Notes under the pieces: model-generated
The model's input: the letters and a program-made list of their open reading frames with translations, nothing else
The model's database searches: none
What the model was told of the DNA's origin: nothing
Virus record (IMG/VR): IMGVR_UViG_3300032931_000117
Coordinates: 1 to 25,371 of that record
Direction: 5' to 3' (one strand)
From: a virus
Length of the DNA stretch: 25,371 nucleotides
In this document: positions 8,316 through 18,256 of the stretch, one piece after another
How positions within the stretch are numbered: the stretch's first letter is position 1
Layout of the letters: each line of letters starts with the position of its first letter
Translations under genes and position numbers: made by a program

Positions 8316-9977
8316 ATGGCATTAACAGCAGAAACGATTGTGTTGAGAGCACCAGATAAACTCAGCTCATTAAACGATATTTGGGGAAATACAATTGCAC
8401 TTGGTTTATCTACAAGTAATTCATCAATAATTGGTGTAGGTTCTAATAATTTTAGATACTTTACTCTATTAACAGCCTTTTTTAATAATGGTTTAACACA
8501 ACCAGAAATTAACTTAGGTGTTTTTCAGTACCCACCAAGACCAATTGATAATAGTGGATTTGTTGTTGGATATGGAGCATTTTCAGTATCTAATCCATTA
8601 AGAAGTTTTATATCAAATAGTTATCAAGGGTATAATACAGATTTACCAATTTTTTTATTTCCAATAAACACACCAAATTATTCATCACCATTAATTAAAT
8701 ACTCAGTGAATAGTGGATTTTCATACAATCCAAACTTATCGGTTACAGCTTTTCAGGCTGTAGTTGGTCCTAATAGTTTTTTAGGATTTTCTTTTAGTAC
8801 TGTTAGTCCTTTTGTTAATAATACAAATAATTCAGTTTATATAGTTACTGATAATACATTCGTACAGGGTGTCCACGCTTTATCCACAAGTGGTACAACA
8901 AATACAATAGTAACTACTACACCATTTACATCAAGTATGGCTTCTGCAACACCACTAGGTACAATAACAGAGTATAGTCAATCAGATGCTGATACAACAA
9001 ACATAACTGATTTATATGGCTTCAATGGTATAACACCATATGAATTATATCCACTCACCTATAATTGGTTAGTAGTCGATGGGAGTACAGGAAGCTACCC
9101 ACTTGATAATCCACCAACAACATTTAAGTTTTTATCAAATTACCCAAATAGAAGTCAGAAACTCTGTGCTGGAACTGCAAGTACTAGTTGCTTTAATTAT
9201 ACTAAAAAAACAAGGGTTGGGTATTATGAAACAATAGATTGTATATTTGATAGTCAATTACTTGTTAGTAATAATATAGCTGTAATTATTCGGTCATATG
9301 ATAAAAACTTTGCAATACTAGATAGTTTCGTCGAAAGCCTTAATGATGCATTTGGTCTTGCCGCAACTCCTGGTGATTTATATAAAGTTAGAATACCTGT
9401 TGGTTGGTTAAACAGATTAGCTTATTTTATCACACCATCTGCTGTTGATTACTTATCAGTTCATATTGTAATCAATCCAACAGCATCATCAACAATTATT
9501 ACTGAGGGTAGATACTATAAATATGATAGAGATTGTACTATTTATGACCCAGTTGAGTTTATGTTTTTGAATAAACTAGGTGGTTGGGATTATTGGACAT
9601 TTACACAGGATTCTAAAGAAACGCATTCTATAACTCGTAATGAATATAAAAAGGAAATAAATTGGGGTGAAACACAAAATGGCTCACTTGGTATTGGATT
9701 TAGAGGTAGAACAGTTATGAGTGGTAATGTCCAAAAAACATTTACAGCAAATACAAATTGGATTACCGAAACTGAATATGAGTTTTTATCTGAGTTAGTT
9801 GAAAGTCCAGAAGTTTATATTATGAAATACTACGCAACAAGTGGTAGTGCTTTTGACCCAGTAGCTGTTGTTATAACAGATACTTCATATGAAATAAAAA
9901 CAGCTGTTAGAGATAGTATATTTAATTTAACAATAAATTATAAAATGGCTGTTGATACGCCAATGCAAAGACAATAA
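8316..9977 (+). CDS. Distal tail structural protein
   Basis: This 553-residue protein has no named domain that I can assign with certainty. Residues 1-200 are Ser/Asn/Phe-rich and beta-prone. The middle has a Cys-containing stretch (LCAGTASTSCFNYTKK) and long beta strands. The C-terminal 130 residues (FLNKLGGWDYWTFTQDSKET, then INWGETQNGSLGIGFRG and a TANTNWITETEYEFLSELVE helix) match a recurrent module of Bacteroidota phage tail proteins encoded beside the tail-tip gene. It has no signal or membrane segment. It starts 16 bases after the gp10-like gene and ends 9 bases before the 1383-residue tail protein, so the two are probably made together and form the tail tip or baseplate hub. Function is inferred from position and general resemblance. 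Confidence 0.62.
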   Translation: MALTAETIVLRAPDKLSSLNDIWGNTIALGLSTSNSSIIGVGSNNFRYFTLLTAFFNNGLTQPEINLGVFQYPPRPIDNSGFVVGYGAFSVSNPLRSFISNSYQGYNTDLPIFLFPINTPNYSSPLIKYSVNSGFSYNPNLSVTAFQAVVGPNSFLGFSFSTVSPFVNNTNNSVYIVTDNTFVQGVHALSTSGTTNTIVTTTPFTSSMASATPLGTITEYSQSDADTTNITDLYGFNGITPYELYPLTYNWLVVDGSTGSYPLDNPPTTFKFLSNYPNRSQKLCAGTASTSCFNYTKKTRVGYYETIDCIFDSQLLVSNNIAVIIRSYDKNFAILDSFVESLNDAFGLAATPGDLYKVRIPVGWLNRLAYFITPSAVDYLSVHIVINPTASSTIITEGRYYKYDRDCTIYDPVEFMFLNKLGGWDYWTFTQDSKETHSITRNEYKKEINWGETQNGSLGIGFRGRTVMSGNVQKTFTANTNWITETEYEFLSELVESPEVYIMKYYATSGSAFDPVAVVITDTSYEIKTAVRDSIFNLTINYKMAVDTPMQRQ

Positions 9978-9986
9978 ATATAACAT

Positions 9987-12900
9987 ATGAGATTTGAACT
10001 TTTAATAACAGAAGATTTATTTGGTAGTGGAACACCTAACATTTATTTAGATACATTTCAAGATGAAAGTATATCACTAAACTTTAATATAGCTGATATA
10101 TCAGATATATCAAATAAAAATAGTTCTTATAGTAAAACTATAAAATTACCAGACACTGGTACGAATAGGAAGGCTTTTAGTGATATATTTAACATAGAAT
10201 CAACATCAACATATTTTGGTGGTGAAAGAGTTTTTAACCCAAACAAAAAAGTCAAATGTTTAGTACTCAGAGATACATTAGAGATTTTTTCTGGTAATCT
10301 ACAACTAACAAACATTAGTTATGATTATGATAATAACAGGCATTCATATGATGTTGTAATATATTCTGATAATGATAATCTATATAAAAACATTGGTGAG
10401 TTATATCTAAGTGATTTAAAATTATCAAGATTTAACCACGCCTTTAATTATGATAATGTAGTTGGTTCTTGGAATAATTCATTTACTGATGGGTATTATT
10501 ACCCTATGATTGATTATGGTAACTCATTATCAATGACTAAGATTTTTAATATAAGAGATTTTAAAGTTTCTATTTTTATAAAAATAATACTTGACCAAAT
10601 CTTTACAGAGGCTGGTTATTACTATAGGAGTGATTTTTTAAATAGTGATTTTTTTAAAAGGCTTATTTTATTACCTGTTGTTTCAAACTCACCTGGATTT
10701 ACAAATCTAGTATTGAGTGATAACAAAGAGGGTTTAATAATAGCACAAAGTGGAACTAAAAATTATAAATGGGATAGAGATATACCAGCTAATAATGTTG
10801 GTAATTTTTGGGCACCAGCATTAGCTACGTGGTTTTGGAATACTATAGAAGCTAATACAATCATATATAATCCTAATAATTTATATGCGACTTCAAGTCA
10901 GATATATAGCGCCCCTAATGACCAAAGAATAGCTCAAAAAATAAAGATTGATTTTGGCTTAATTGAATCGGGTGTATTCTATGATACTTGGAGTGGATTA
11001 CCTAATTTTACTGCTGGTACTACACCAAAATGGGTATATCCAAATGCTCAAGGGCCAAATCCTGACCCAGATACTGCTGATTTTAATTTAAGGAACCAAT
11101 CAGATGATATAAGAATATATGTGAAAAGAGAATATATTAACAATGGTAATGGTGCAACAAGTTCTAATTTTACAACAACTTCTCCAACTTTTCAACAAGT
11201 AATTGGTAATAGTGGATATTTCACTCCAGGTAATCAAACTACTTGGTCAAATCTAAAGTTTGGTGGGAATGAGTGGTATTCTATTAGATATGATAAGAAC
11301 TTTACTGTTGGTTATAATGCCACTACTAATTTATGGCAATACTCTGGTAGTATAACTACTGATTTGATTGTAGACCCACTAACTGTTAGAGAGGGTGAAA
11401 GATTAAGGATTTTCATAGTAAGACCTTTAATACTTCGCCAAGGTAATGGTATTCCATCTTATTATGGTACTGCTACTGGTACATTAAATGAGTTCATACT
11501 AAATGTTTCTGATGTTAAAATTAGTTATATATTCGATGATACTGTGCAAGTAGGTAATGGATTAGTTAATATACCAAGGTCATTATCAAACATTAAACAA
11601 AAAGATTTCTTAACTAGTATTGTTAGAATGTTTAATCTTTTTATAGAACCTAGTAGAGATGGTTCAAATAGTTTTATAATAGAACCAAGAGATGATTATT
11701 ATAGGAAATATGGTTCTGATTTAGATTGGTCAAATAAAATAGATTTGAGCAAACCAATTGATAGTCAAATAACTAGTAATATACAAAATAGAACTCAGTA
11801 TTTTAGTCATAAGCCAGATAAAGATTTTTATAATAGTTTATACACACAAACAACAAACACTGTATTTGGTGAGTATAAATATGAGTTTGATAATGAGTTT
11901 ACTACTGGTGAAACTAAGATAGAAACTATATTCTCAGCAACACCAAATAACTTATTGGCCAATTCATCACAGATGGTTATACCATCAATACTATCATTAA
12001 ACAATGGTAATTTTACAAACTATAGTGGTGGTAATCCAAGAATATTATATTCTAAATTAATACCACTAAGTTCAGGTGATACATTTAGAATATACCCAAC
12101 TGGAGCCACTACTGGTATTCCATTAACACAAAGTTCTTATCCTTATGCTGGATTTTCTGATGACCCATTCAACCCAACACAAACTCTCAATTTTGGTAAT
12201 GTGACTTCATTTGTTAGGAATTATAAAGAAACAATAAATAATCTATATTATAAATACTGGAACAATAGTGTTTTAGAATTAAATAATAAAGATAGTAGAT
12301 TTATAACAGCCTATTTAAATCTAAACTCATATGATATTAATGAGTTCAGTTTTGCTAATTTAGTATTTCTAACAATAAATAATGCTTCTGCATATTACAG
12401 AGTTAATAAAATACTTGACTACGACCCAAATCAAATGGATAGTACAAAAGTTGAGTTTATAAAAGCATATGATTATTCGTTAAATAAAGATGGTTATGAA
12501 TCTAATAGATTTATATTTAATTCAATTGGTACAACTAGTCCAAGTATTAGTGGTACATTTAATGCTTCTACATCAGTAGATTTTATTGACCTTGTATCTA
12601 TATACTTTAATACTGCAAGTACAGATACGGGTGGTATATCTGTATTTGATTGGTTGTCTAATATATTAAATGAAAGGGTTGTTAATGGTAATGATATAAC
12701 TGTTAAAATATCAGAATTAGGAGACCCTACAAATTATGGTATTTATAGCGTAACTCCAAACATACCAGGTGGGCCTGGTTTTAGTTGGAATCTACTAATA
12801 AACTCTGGAAATGGCTCACTATCTAGTGGTGAAACATATACATTTTTAATATCTATAAATAGTAATTTACTTAATAGAAGTAATTATATAGAACAAAGTA

Positions 12901-14138
12901 CAGGTTTTAGGTCAACCCCACTTCAAACACAAATCTATAGTGGTGTTATTAATACCTCATTATTTAACCAAGTTTATGCACCTAATAATATAGTAAGTGG
13001 TGATGGTAATTTTATCTATGATAGTGATAATATAGTTTCTGGCCTTAATAATGGAGCTATAATTGGTCGTGGTAATTTGATAATGGGTGATGATAATTAT
13101 AATATTTATGGTTCAAGAAACTTTTTACTAGGAGCTTCTATATCTACATTAGATGGTAGTAGTAATCCAAGTGTTTTAGTTGGTAATAATATATTTAGTG
13201 AATATGAAGGTTCTTTTGTTTTTGGTAATAATGTAAGTTTAATACTGCCAGTAACAGGAACTGAATCTATTAGAGTTGATGAAACAATAAGCGATGTATT
13301 CATAATTGGTAATAATATAACCTTAACTCAATCAATATCATCAAACACACTTTATATTGGTTCTGATACAGTTGAGATTAACTCACAAAACTTTATAACT
13401 AATGTGGTTGGCACATCAAGCTTTAATAAAATGATTATTGGTGATTTAGTTTTACAGGATTTGCCTAATAATACTTATGGAAAGTTTAGATTAAACCAAT
13501 ATAACCCAGCTGATTATCCTGGTGGTTCTTATCTACAAATCAATAGTCCAGTACCAGGTTTAGCAATCGAGTATAAGGATTATGATAATGGGGCTTTATC
13601 AATCCAAAGAAATAATCTTAATACAGGCACATCACAACAATTCGTGTTGGAAGATGATAGTATTAGAACCACAATAATAGGAACTGATTATATCACAGAA
13701 TCTAGGATAATAACAAATAACCAGATTTTAAGAGTTGAAAATCAAGTAAGCCATAAGATTTTAGGGGAGGAGTTGAACTTAAATAACACTACCACCTTTA
13801 TCCGCCTAAGTGATTTTTATTACAACTATATGGATTTTTTCACATATTCAACTTTAGATATAGAAATTACAGTAAGGTATAACTCTGGAACAGAAGTTGG
13901 GTTTGATTATCTATCACAGAGGGCCTGGTATGATGGTGGTGGAATGTCTGTATTTACTGCTACTGGAAGTAGAGTTAGTTATAACAATCTAACATCTCCA
14001 AATGATGTTCAATCTTATATCGACCAATATTCATCTATCATTTGGGGTGGTGATGAACCCGCCCTAGTTTTATATACCAATTTTGGATTTACTGCTAGTT
14101 TTTACTATGAAATAAACCTAAAATATAACCACTATTAA
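9987..14138 (+). CDS. Large tail-tip protein with adhesin-head-like repeats
   Basis: This is the largest gene here, 1383 residues. The N-terminus (LLITEDLFGSGTPNIYLDTF, then a strand ending SKTIKLPDTGTNRKAF near residues 50-63) matches a tail protein type seen in Bacteroidota phages, just upstream of the tape measure. Residues 60-850 are beta-rich tail-tip-like sequence. Residues about 999-1125 change character to short Asn/Gly/Ser-rich turns (NNIVSGDGN, NNGAIIGRGN, DDNYNIYGSRN, GNNIFSEYEGSFVFGNN), a stacked beta-roll like trimeric adhesin heads. A C-terminal beta domain of about 250 residues follows. It probably forms the tail tip and carries a receptor-binding end. It starts 9 bases after the previous gene and is followed after 14 bases by the tape measure. 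Confidence 0.65.
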   Translation: MRFELLITEDLFGSGTPNIYLDTFQDESISLNFNIADISDISNKNSSYSKTIKLPDTGTNRKAFSDIFNIESTSTYFGGERVFNPNKKVKCLVLRDTLEIFSGNLQLTNISYDYDNNRHSYDVVIYSDNDNLYKNIGELYLSDLKLSRFNHAFNYDNVVGSWNNSFTDGYYYPMIDYGNSLSMTKIFNIRDFKVSIFIKIILDQIFTEAGYYYRSDFLNSDFFKRLILLPVVSNSPGFTNLVLSDNKEGLIIAQSGTKNYKWDRDIPANNVGNFWAPALATWFWNTIEANTIIYNPNNLYATSSQIYSAPNDQRIAQKIKIDFGLIESGVFYDTWSGLPNFTAGTTPKWVYPNAQGPNPDPDTADFNLRNQSDDIRIYVKREYINNGNGATSSNFTTTSPTFQQVIGNSGYFTPGNQTTWSNLKFGGNEWYSIRYDKNFTVGYNATTNLWQYSGSITTDLIVDPLTVREGERLRIFIVRPLILRQGNGIPSYYGTATGTLNEFILNVSDVKISYIFDDTVQVGNGLVNIPRSLSNIKQKDFLTSIVRMFNLFIEPSRDGSNSFIIEPRDDYYRKYGSDLDWSNKIDLSKPIDSQITSNIQNRTQYFSHKPDKDFYNSLYTQTTNTVFGEYKYEFDNEFTTGETKIETIFSATPNNLLANSSQMVIPSILSLNNGNFTNYSGGNPRILYSKLIPLSSGDTFRIYPTGATTGIPLTQSSYPYAGFSDDPFNPTQTLNFGNVTSFVRNYKETINNLYYKYWNNSVLELNNKDSRFITAYLNLNSYDINEFSFANLVFLTINNASAYYRVNKILDYDPNQMDSTKVEFIKAYDYSLNKDGYESNRFIFNSIGTTSPSISGTFNASTSVDFIDLVSIYFNTASTDTGGISVFDWLSNILNERVVNGNDITVKISELGDPTNYGIYSVTPNIPGGPGFSWNLLINSGNGSLSSGETYTFLISINSNLLNRSNYIEQSTGFRSTPLQTQIYSGVINTSLFNQVYAPNNIVSGDGNFIYDSDNIVSGLNNGAIIGRGNLIMGDDNYNIYGSRNFLLGASISTLDGSSNPSVLVGNNIFSEYEGSFVFGNNVSLILPVTGTESIRVDETISDVFIIGNNITLTQSISSNTLYIGSDTVEINSQNFITNVVGTSSFNKMIIGDLVLQDLPNNTYGKFRLNQYNPADYPGGSYLQINSPVPGLAIEYKDYDNGALSIQRNNLNTGTSQQFVLEDDSIRTTIIGTDYITESRIITNNQILRVENQVSHKILGEELNLNNTTTFIRLSDFYYNYMDFFTYSTLDIEITVRYNSGTEVGFDYLSQRAWYDGGGMSVFTATGSRVSYNNLTSPNDVQSYIDQYSSIIWGGDEPALVLYTNFGFTASFYYEINLKYNHY

Positions 14139-14152
14139 AAAATATATAACCT

Positions 14153-16123
14153 ATGGCTCAAGATATAGTTATTGGAATTAAAACCCAATTCGAGGGTGAT
14201 ATGGGAAAAACTTTGGATACACTGAATACCAAAGTAAAGGATGTAACCAAAAGTGTTGATAAACTTGGTGATGCTGAAGAAAAAACTGGTAAGCAGAGTA
14301 AGGACGCTGGAAAGAGTTTTGCATCATCAGTTAAAGAAATAGCTGCTGGTATTGGTGTTGCTAAATTAGCAGAGGGTGCTTTTGGTTTATTGAAAGATGC
14401 TTTTATGTCCAATCAAGTTGTAGCAGATGCTTTAAAGGGTGTAATGGAGGGTGTTAATATAATATTTCAAGAAGTAGTTGGTGTTATAATCGATGCTGTT
14501 AAACAAACATACGAAGCATCAAATGGATTTGAAGGATTATTTGCAGTACTGAAAGGTGGTATAACAATTGCTCTAACTCCATTGAAAGCAGCTTTTTATG
14601 GTATAAAACTAGCTATTGCTGAGGTACAACTATTATGGGAACAAAGTACATTTGGCTCTGGTGATGATAAAAGGATTAAAGAATTAACAGCTGATATAGA
14701 TGCTGCTTCTACTAGTTTAAAAGAAGTTGGTACAGATGCTATTGCTGCTGGTACTGATATAGTTAATAATATAGGAAAAGCAGTTAATGAGGTTAGTTCT
14801 GTTGTTGGAAAATCTGTTGAGGGTATTAAAAAGATTAGTATTGAAGGTGCTTTAGCTCAAGGAAAAGCATTGGTTCAATTAGAAAATAATGCAAAAAAAT
14901 CAGAAGCTCAAACTCAAAGGTTAAATGCTAAATATGAAACACAGGCTGAAAAGTTAAGACAAATTAGAGATGATGATACAAAGTCAATTGCAGAAAGAAC
15001 TGCTGCTAATGTAAAGTTAGAAGCTGTATTGAATGAACAAGAACAAACATTATTAAAAAATGTTGATATTCAAGTAGCAGCTGCTCAAGCTAGGAAAAAT
15101 GCTAATAACACTATTGAGAATCAAGTTGCTTTAACAAATGCTTTAGCTCAAAAAGACCAAGTATTAGCAGATATAGAAGGTAAGAGGTCAGAGCAAAAAG
15201 CAAATGAAGTCGCTCTAAGAAAAGAGGGTATTGAATTAACAAATGCTGAAAAGTCAACTGAAACTGAACTTGCTTTAAAAAGAAGGGAAAACTCTACTAA
15301 TCGTATAAAAGATGATGTTGAGAGATTAACTCAGCAAAAAGCAGATTTAGAGGAAACTAAAAGAATTGAACTTGAAAGATTACAATCTGTTATTGATTCT
15401 ACTACTGCTGGTACATTAGCTAGGGAAGCTGCTGAAAAAGAGTTTGCACTTAAAAAGGAGGAATTAGATAATGCTTTATTGGTTAAACAAGATGAGATAG
15501 ATGCTAAAATTGTTGAGAAGGCAAAAGAAGTAACCGAAAAGAAAAAGAAAGAAGAGGAAAAAAGAAGGGATAATGCATTCGCTATAGCTCAAGAAGTACT
15601 TGGTGGATTTTCAAGTTTTGTATCAGCTATTGGTGCATTAGATGCTGAACAAACTCAAAATAAACTAAATGGTGTTATAAAGGGTTCAGAAGCGGAGAAA
15701 AAGATTTTAGAAGAAAGTTTTAAAAGGCAAAAAAACTTAGCTATAGTAACTACACTAATAAATGGTGCTCAAGCAATCGTTGCTGCTTTAGCAACACCAG
15801 ACCCAACCCTTGGTGTATTAACAGGTATAAGAATAGGATTTGCAACTTTAACAACAGGAATACAAATAGCGGCAATACAAGCAAAACAATTCAGTGGTGG
15901 TGGTGGTTCTGCAGGTGGTGGAGGAGGTACACCACCTGCAAATCCACCACCGATACAATCTTCTGGAATACAAGCACCTTCTACTATTGGGTTGGGCCAA
16001 ACAAATATTATGCCACAAAGTACTCAACAACCTTGGCAAAAGGTATATGTTACAGAAGGTGATATACGAAGTACAATTAATAGAGTTGAAGTTATTGAAA
16101 CAAGAAGTAAATTAGGTGGTTAA
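14153..16123 (+). CDS. Tail tape measure protein
   Basis: This protein sets tail length and is ejected with DNA. It is 656 residues. The N-terminal 60 residues are charged (KTLDTLNTKVKDVTKSVDKL). Hydrophobic helices follow at about 60-165. A long Lys/Glu/Gln/Ala coiled coil spans about 225-480. A second hydrophobic segment covers about 525-580 (LAIVTTLINGAQAIVAALAT and the TLTTGIQIAAIQA helix), then a Gly-rich linker from residue 580 and a Pro-rich stretch. Coiled coil plus two hydrophobic patches is the classic layout. At about 0.15 nm per residue it would predict a tail near 100 nm. It lies upstream of the two chaperone candidates, the reverse of the usual order. Confidence 0.88.
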   Translation: MAQDIVIGIKTQFEGDMGKTLDTLNTKVKDVTKSVDKLGDAEEKTGKQSKDAGKSFASSVKEIAAGIGVAKLAEGAFGLLKDAFMSNQVVADALKGVMEGVNIIFQEVVGVIIDAVKQTYEASNGFEGLFAVLKGGITIALTPLKAAFYGIKLAIAEVQLLWEQSTFGSGDDKRIKELTADIDAASTSLKEVGTDAIAAGTDIVNNIGKAVNEVSSVVGKSVEGIKKISIEGALAQGKALVQLENNAKKSEAQTQRLNAKYETQAEKLRQIRDDDTKSIAERTAANVKLEAVLNEQEQTLLKNVDIQVAAAQARKNANNTIENQVALTNALAQKDQVLADIEGKRSEQKANEVALRKEGIELTNAEKSTETELALKRRENSTNRIKDDVERLTQQKADLEETKRIELERLQSVIDSTTAGTLAREAAEKEFALKKEELDNALLVKQDEIDAKIVEKAKEVTEKKKKEEEKRRDNAFAIAQEVLGGFSSFVSAIGALDAEQTQNKLNGVIKGSEAEKKILEESFKRQKNLAIVTTLINGAQAIVAALATPDPTLGVLTGIRIGFATLTTGIQIAAIQAKQFSGGGGSAGGGGGTPPANPPPIQSSGIQAPSTIGLGQTNIMPQSTQQPWQKVYVTEGDIRSTINRVEVIETRSKLGG

Positions 16124-16152
16124 AAAAATAGAATATATAAAAATAAAAAGAT

Positions 16153-16725
16153 ATGAGAATAGTTAGATTACAAAACGAAGATGTTAATGTTAAAGATTGT
16201 TGGAAGGATTTAACCACAGCTGAATATATTTCATTGATGGAGTTATACTCAGAATCAACAGATATGGTTGCTGAATTATTTTTAGTAAAGTTTATTTCAA
16301 TACTAACAGAAAAAAATGTTGATTTTATAAGTTCATTATATGAGGAGGAACTTATGGAGTTTCCAGATGTAATTGCTGGTTTTAAAATAGATGAGTTTGC
16401 AGATATAGAACAAAAATCATTTATATTAGAAGGTAAGTTGTATTCATATAATCTACCAAACCAATTAACTTTAGGTGAGAAAATATCTATTAAATTACTA
16501 GAAAAAAATAGCAAAAGTCAATTCGAACAATGGTTAAACCTTTTGACTATATTAGTTAGACCAGCTAAAGAAAAAACAAATGAGTTTGGCGAGATTGAAT
16601 ATGAACTTGAACCATTTGTTGGTGATATAAATGTACTCAATAGAAGGAAAGAATTATTTAAACAAATACCTGGCATTAACTCTATGTTTATCGTGAAGGC
16701 TTTTACAGGTGGGAGAATAAAGTAA
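16153..16725 (+). CDS. Putative tail assembly chaperone (first of a pair)
   Basis: This 190-residue, mainly helical, acidic protein has a start like WKDLTTAEYISLMELY (residues 17-32), a pattern seen in proteins next to tape measure genes in Bacteroidota phages. It has no membrane segment or metal motif. Its stop TAA overlaps the next ATG by one base (TAATG at 16723-16727), so the two are translationally coupled. Tail assembly chaperones (gpG and gpGT types) are expected beside the tape measure and often come as two overlapping reading frames; the second gene here is in the -1 frame relative to this one. I see no canonical slippery heptamer in the 45-base overlap that is open in both frames. 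Function is inferred from position, size and pairing. Confidence 0.55.
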   Translation: MRIVRLQNEDVNVKDCWKDLTTAEYISLMELYSESTDMVAELFLVKFISILTEKNVDFISSLYEEELMEFPDVIAGFKIDEFADIEQKSFILEGKLYSYNLPNQLTLGEKISIKLLEKNSKSQFEQWLNLLTILVRPAKEKTNEFGEIEYELEPFVGDINVLNRRKELFKQIPGINSMFIVKAFTGGRIK

Positions 16726-16979
16726 TGCAAGATTATGATATACTTTTTTCGCGACCCTCTCCAGCACAACAAAGTAGGGTAAGTGTTGATGAAATGCCAG
16801 AAGAATTGAATTGGATTGGAATGGTTGATAGGTTAAGTAATGGTGATATAACAAAACATAAACAAGTGTATGGTACTAATTACATTGAGTGCTTAACACT
16901 TATGGCATATTGGCATCATCGTGATAAATATATAGAGAATATAAATAGAATTAATGCGAGGAAAAATAAACAATCATAA
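16725..16979 (+). CDS. Putative tail assembly chaperone partner
   Basis: This is an 84-residue charged protein, helical after a Pro-rich start (SRPSPAQQSR at residues 9-18). Start codon overlaps the stop of the gene upstream by one base, so its translation probably depends on ribosomes finishing that gene. It has a His-His pair (WHHRDKY, 63-69) and ends in a Lys/Asn/Arg-rich tail. Small size, coupling and position between tape measure neighbour and protease fit a gpT-like partner, but the sequence itself has no domain I recognise. An unrelated small structural protein is the main alternative. Confidence 0.5.
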   Translation: MQDYDILFSRPSPAQQSRVSVDEMPEELNWIGMVDRLSNGDITKHKQVYGTNYIECLTLMAYWHHRDKYIENINRINARKNKQS

Positions 16980-16993
16980 AATATATATACACT

Positions 16994-18172
16994 ATGAATA
17001 AGAATATAAGAATGGAGGATTTACCAGTCTACGAAATACAGATAGATGAGGAAGGTAATCAGGGAATTAGAATGATTAGTTTAGTTGCTGACCCAGCTAT
17101 ATCCGTTATGGGTATGTATTTTTCATCAGATGTAGAGAAAGAGTATAGATTTAAATCTGTGAAAGATAAACAAGTTATAGTAGGACCTGCTATGATTGCT
17201 AATAAAAAGATTTTAAGAAAGGACGATAATGATAATTATTACTATGTTTATTTTACTAAAGAAACTATTAAAAAAATGGTTGATAAGTTTCTTAAAGATG
17301 ATAATAATAAATCTCTAAATATCGACCACTCAAATAAGATGGTACCTGGTTTTATACAAGGCGCTTGGATTATCGAAGACCCTATATATGATAAATCAAG
17401 ATATTATGGTTATAATTTACCAGTTGGTTCATTTTTTATTGAGGTTAAGATTGAAGATGAGGATTTTTGGTTTAGTGAGGTTAAAGAGGAAGGTAAGTTT
17501 TCTTTTTCGGTTGAAGGACTTATGGGTCAAAAACTAGTTCAAATGGAAAGTGTAATAGTTGATGCCCCTAAATATATTGATGAATTAATTGATACTTTAA
17601 AAGAAGAGGAGTTAGCGGATATTATGGAGTGTTTTGAAGCTTCGTATGATGATTACCCAAAAGCAGCTACTGAAAATGCTAAAATAGCTTTAAGATATGC
17701 TGAGGAAAATGGGTGGGGTTCTTGTGGAACTCCTGTTGGAAAAGCTAGAGCTAATCAACTTGCTAAAGGTGAACCAATAACTAGAAGTACTATTGCTAGA
17801 ATGGCTGCTTTTGAAAGACATAGACAAAATAGTCAAAAAGAACTAGGTGATGGTTGTGGTAGATTAATGTGGTTGGCTTGGGGTGGTGATGCTGGTGTTG
17901 AGTGGGCTCAAAGGAAACTTAAACAAATAGATAATAAAGATTTTGAAAATGAAATAATAATTTGTAAGGAGTGTGGTCATAGATGGTATTTAGAAGATGG
18001 TGGTGATGACCCTTATGTTTGCCACATATGTAATCAAGAGTTTATTGTTGAACCTAAATCTGGTGAAACAAAAGATGAGTTTGTATCTAGGTGTATTGGT
18101 GTTGAGATAAATAGTGGTAAGCCACAAGACCAAGCAGCGGCTATATGTTATGCTAAATGGGAAAATAAATAA
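16994..18172 (+). CDS. XkdF-like prohead protease with C-terminal zinc ribbon
   Basis: This serine protease trims scaffold and capsid proteins during head maturation. Residues 1-190 match the XkdF-like family: a start like VYEIQIDEE, then GIRMISLVADPAISVMG, LNIDHSNK with the putative catalytic His112, the strand QGAWIIEDP, and KFSFSVEG with the candidate catalytic Ser at 170 or 172. Residues 220-310 form a second module (KAATENAKIALRYAEENGW, ERHRQNSQKEL, LMWLAWGGDAGVEWA) found fused to such proteases. Residues 324-346 are a four-Cys zinc ribbon (Cys324, 327, 343, 346). The tail (DEFVSRCIGVEINSGKPQDQ, AAAICYAKW) is another module. It is followed by scaffold and capsid genes, which supports the role. 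It starts 14 bases after the chaperone candidate. Confidence 0.85.
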   Translation: MNKNIRMEDLPVYEIQIDEEGNQGIRMISLVADPAISVMGMYFSSDVEKEYRFKSVKDKQVIVGPAMIANKKILRKDDNDNYYYVYFTKETIKKMVDKFLKDDNNKSLNIDHSNKMVPGFIQGAWIIEDPIYDKSRYYGYNLPVGSFFIEVKIEDEDFWFSEVKEEGKFSFSVEGLMGQKLVQMESVIVDAPKYIDELIDTLKEEELADIMECFEASYDDYPKAATENAKIALRYAEENGWGSCGTPVGKARANQLAKGEPITRSTIARMAAFERHRQNSQKELGDGCGRLMWLAWGGDAGVEWAQRKLKQIDNKDFENEIIICKECGHRWYLEDGGDDPYVCHICNQEFIVEPKSGETKDEFVSRCIGVEINSGKPQDQAAAICYAKWENK

Positions 18173-18256
18173 ATAATTTAAAAAAATAGTCAAAAAAAGC
18201 AAATATAAATAAAAATAATAACTATATACAATAGTATAAAAAAAAAGTTCAATTAA
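18173..18256 (+). promoter_or_regulatory. A-rich leader before the scaffold gene
   Basis: This 84-base gap is one of the longer ones in the late block. It is almost only A and T, with ACTATATACAATAG at its centre and a run of nine A upstream of the start. No hairpin and no recognisable flavobacterial promoter (TAnnTTTG) are visible. It may simply be an unstructured leader. Confidence 0.3.

Noticed and set aside
15848-16115. Cys-rich and Val/Leu-rich frames overlapping the Gly-rich end of the tape measure gene.
   Set aside because: Artefacts of GGT/GGA repeats read in other frames.
16680-16727. Programmed -1 frameshift joining the chaperone genes.
   Set aside because: In-frame codons here contain no X-XXY-YYZ heptamer; TAATG coupling explains the arrangement better.
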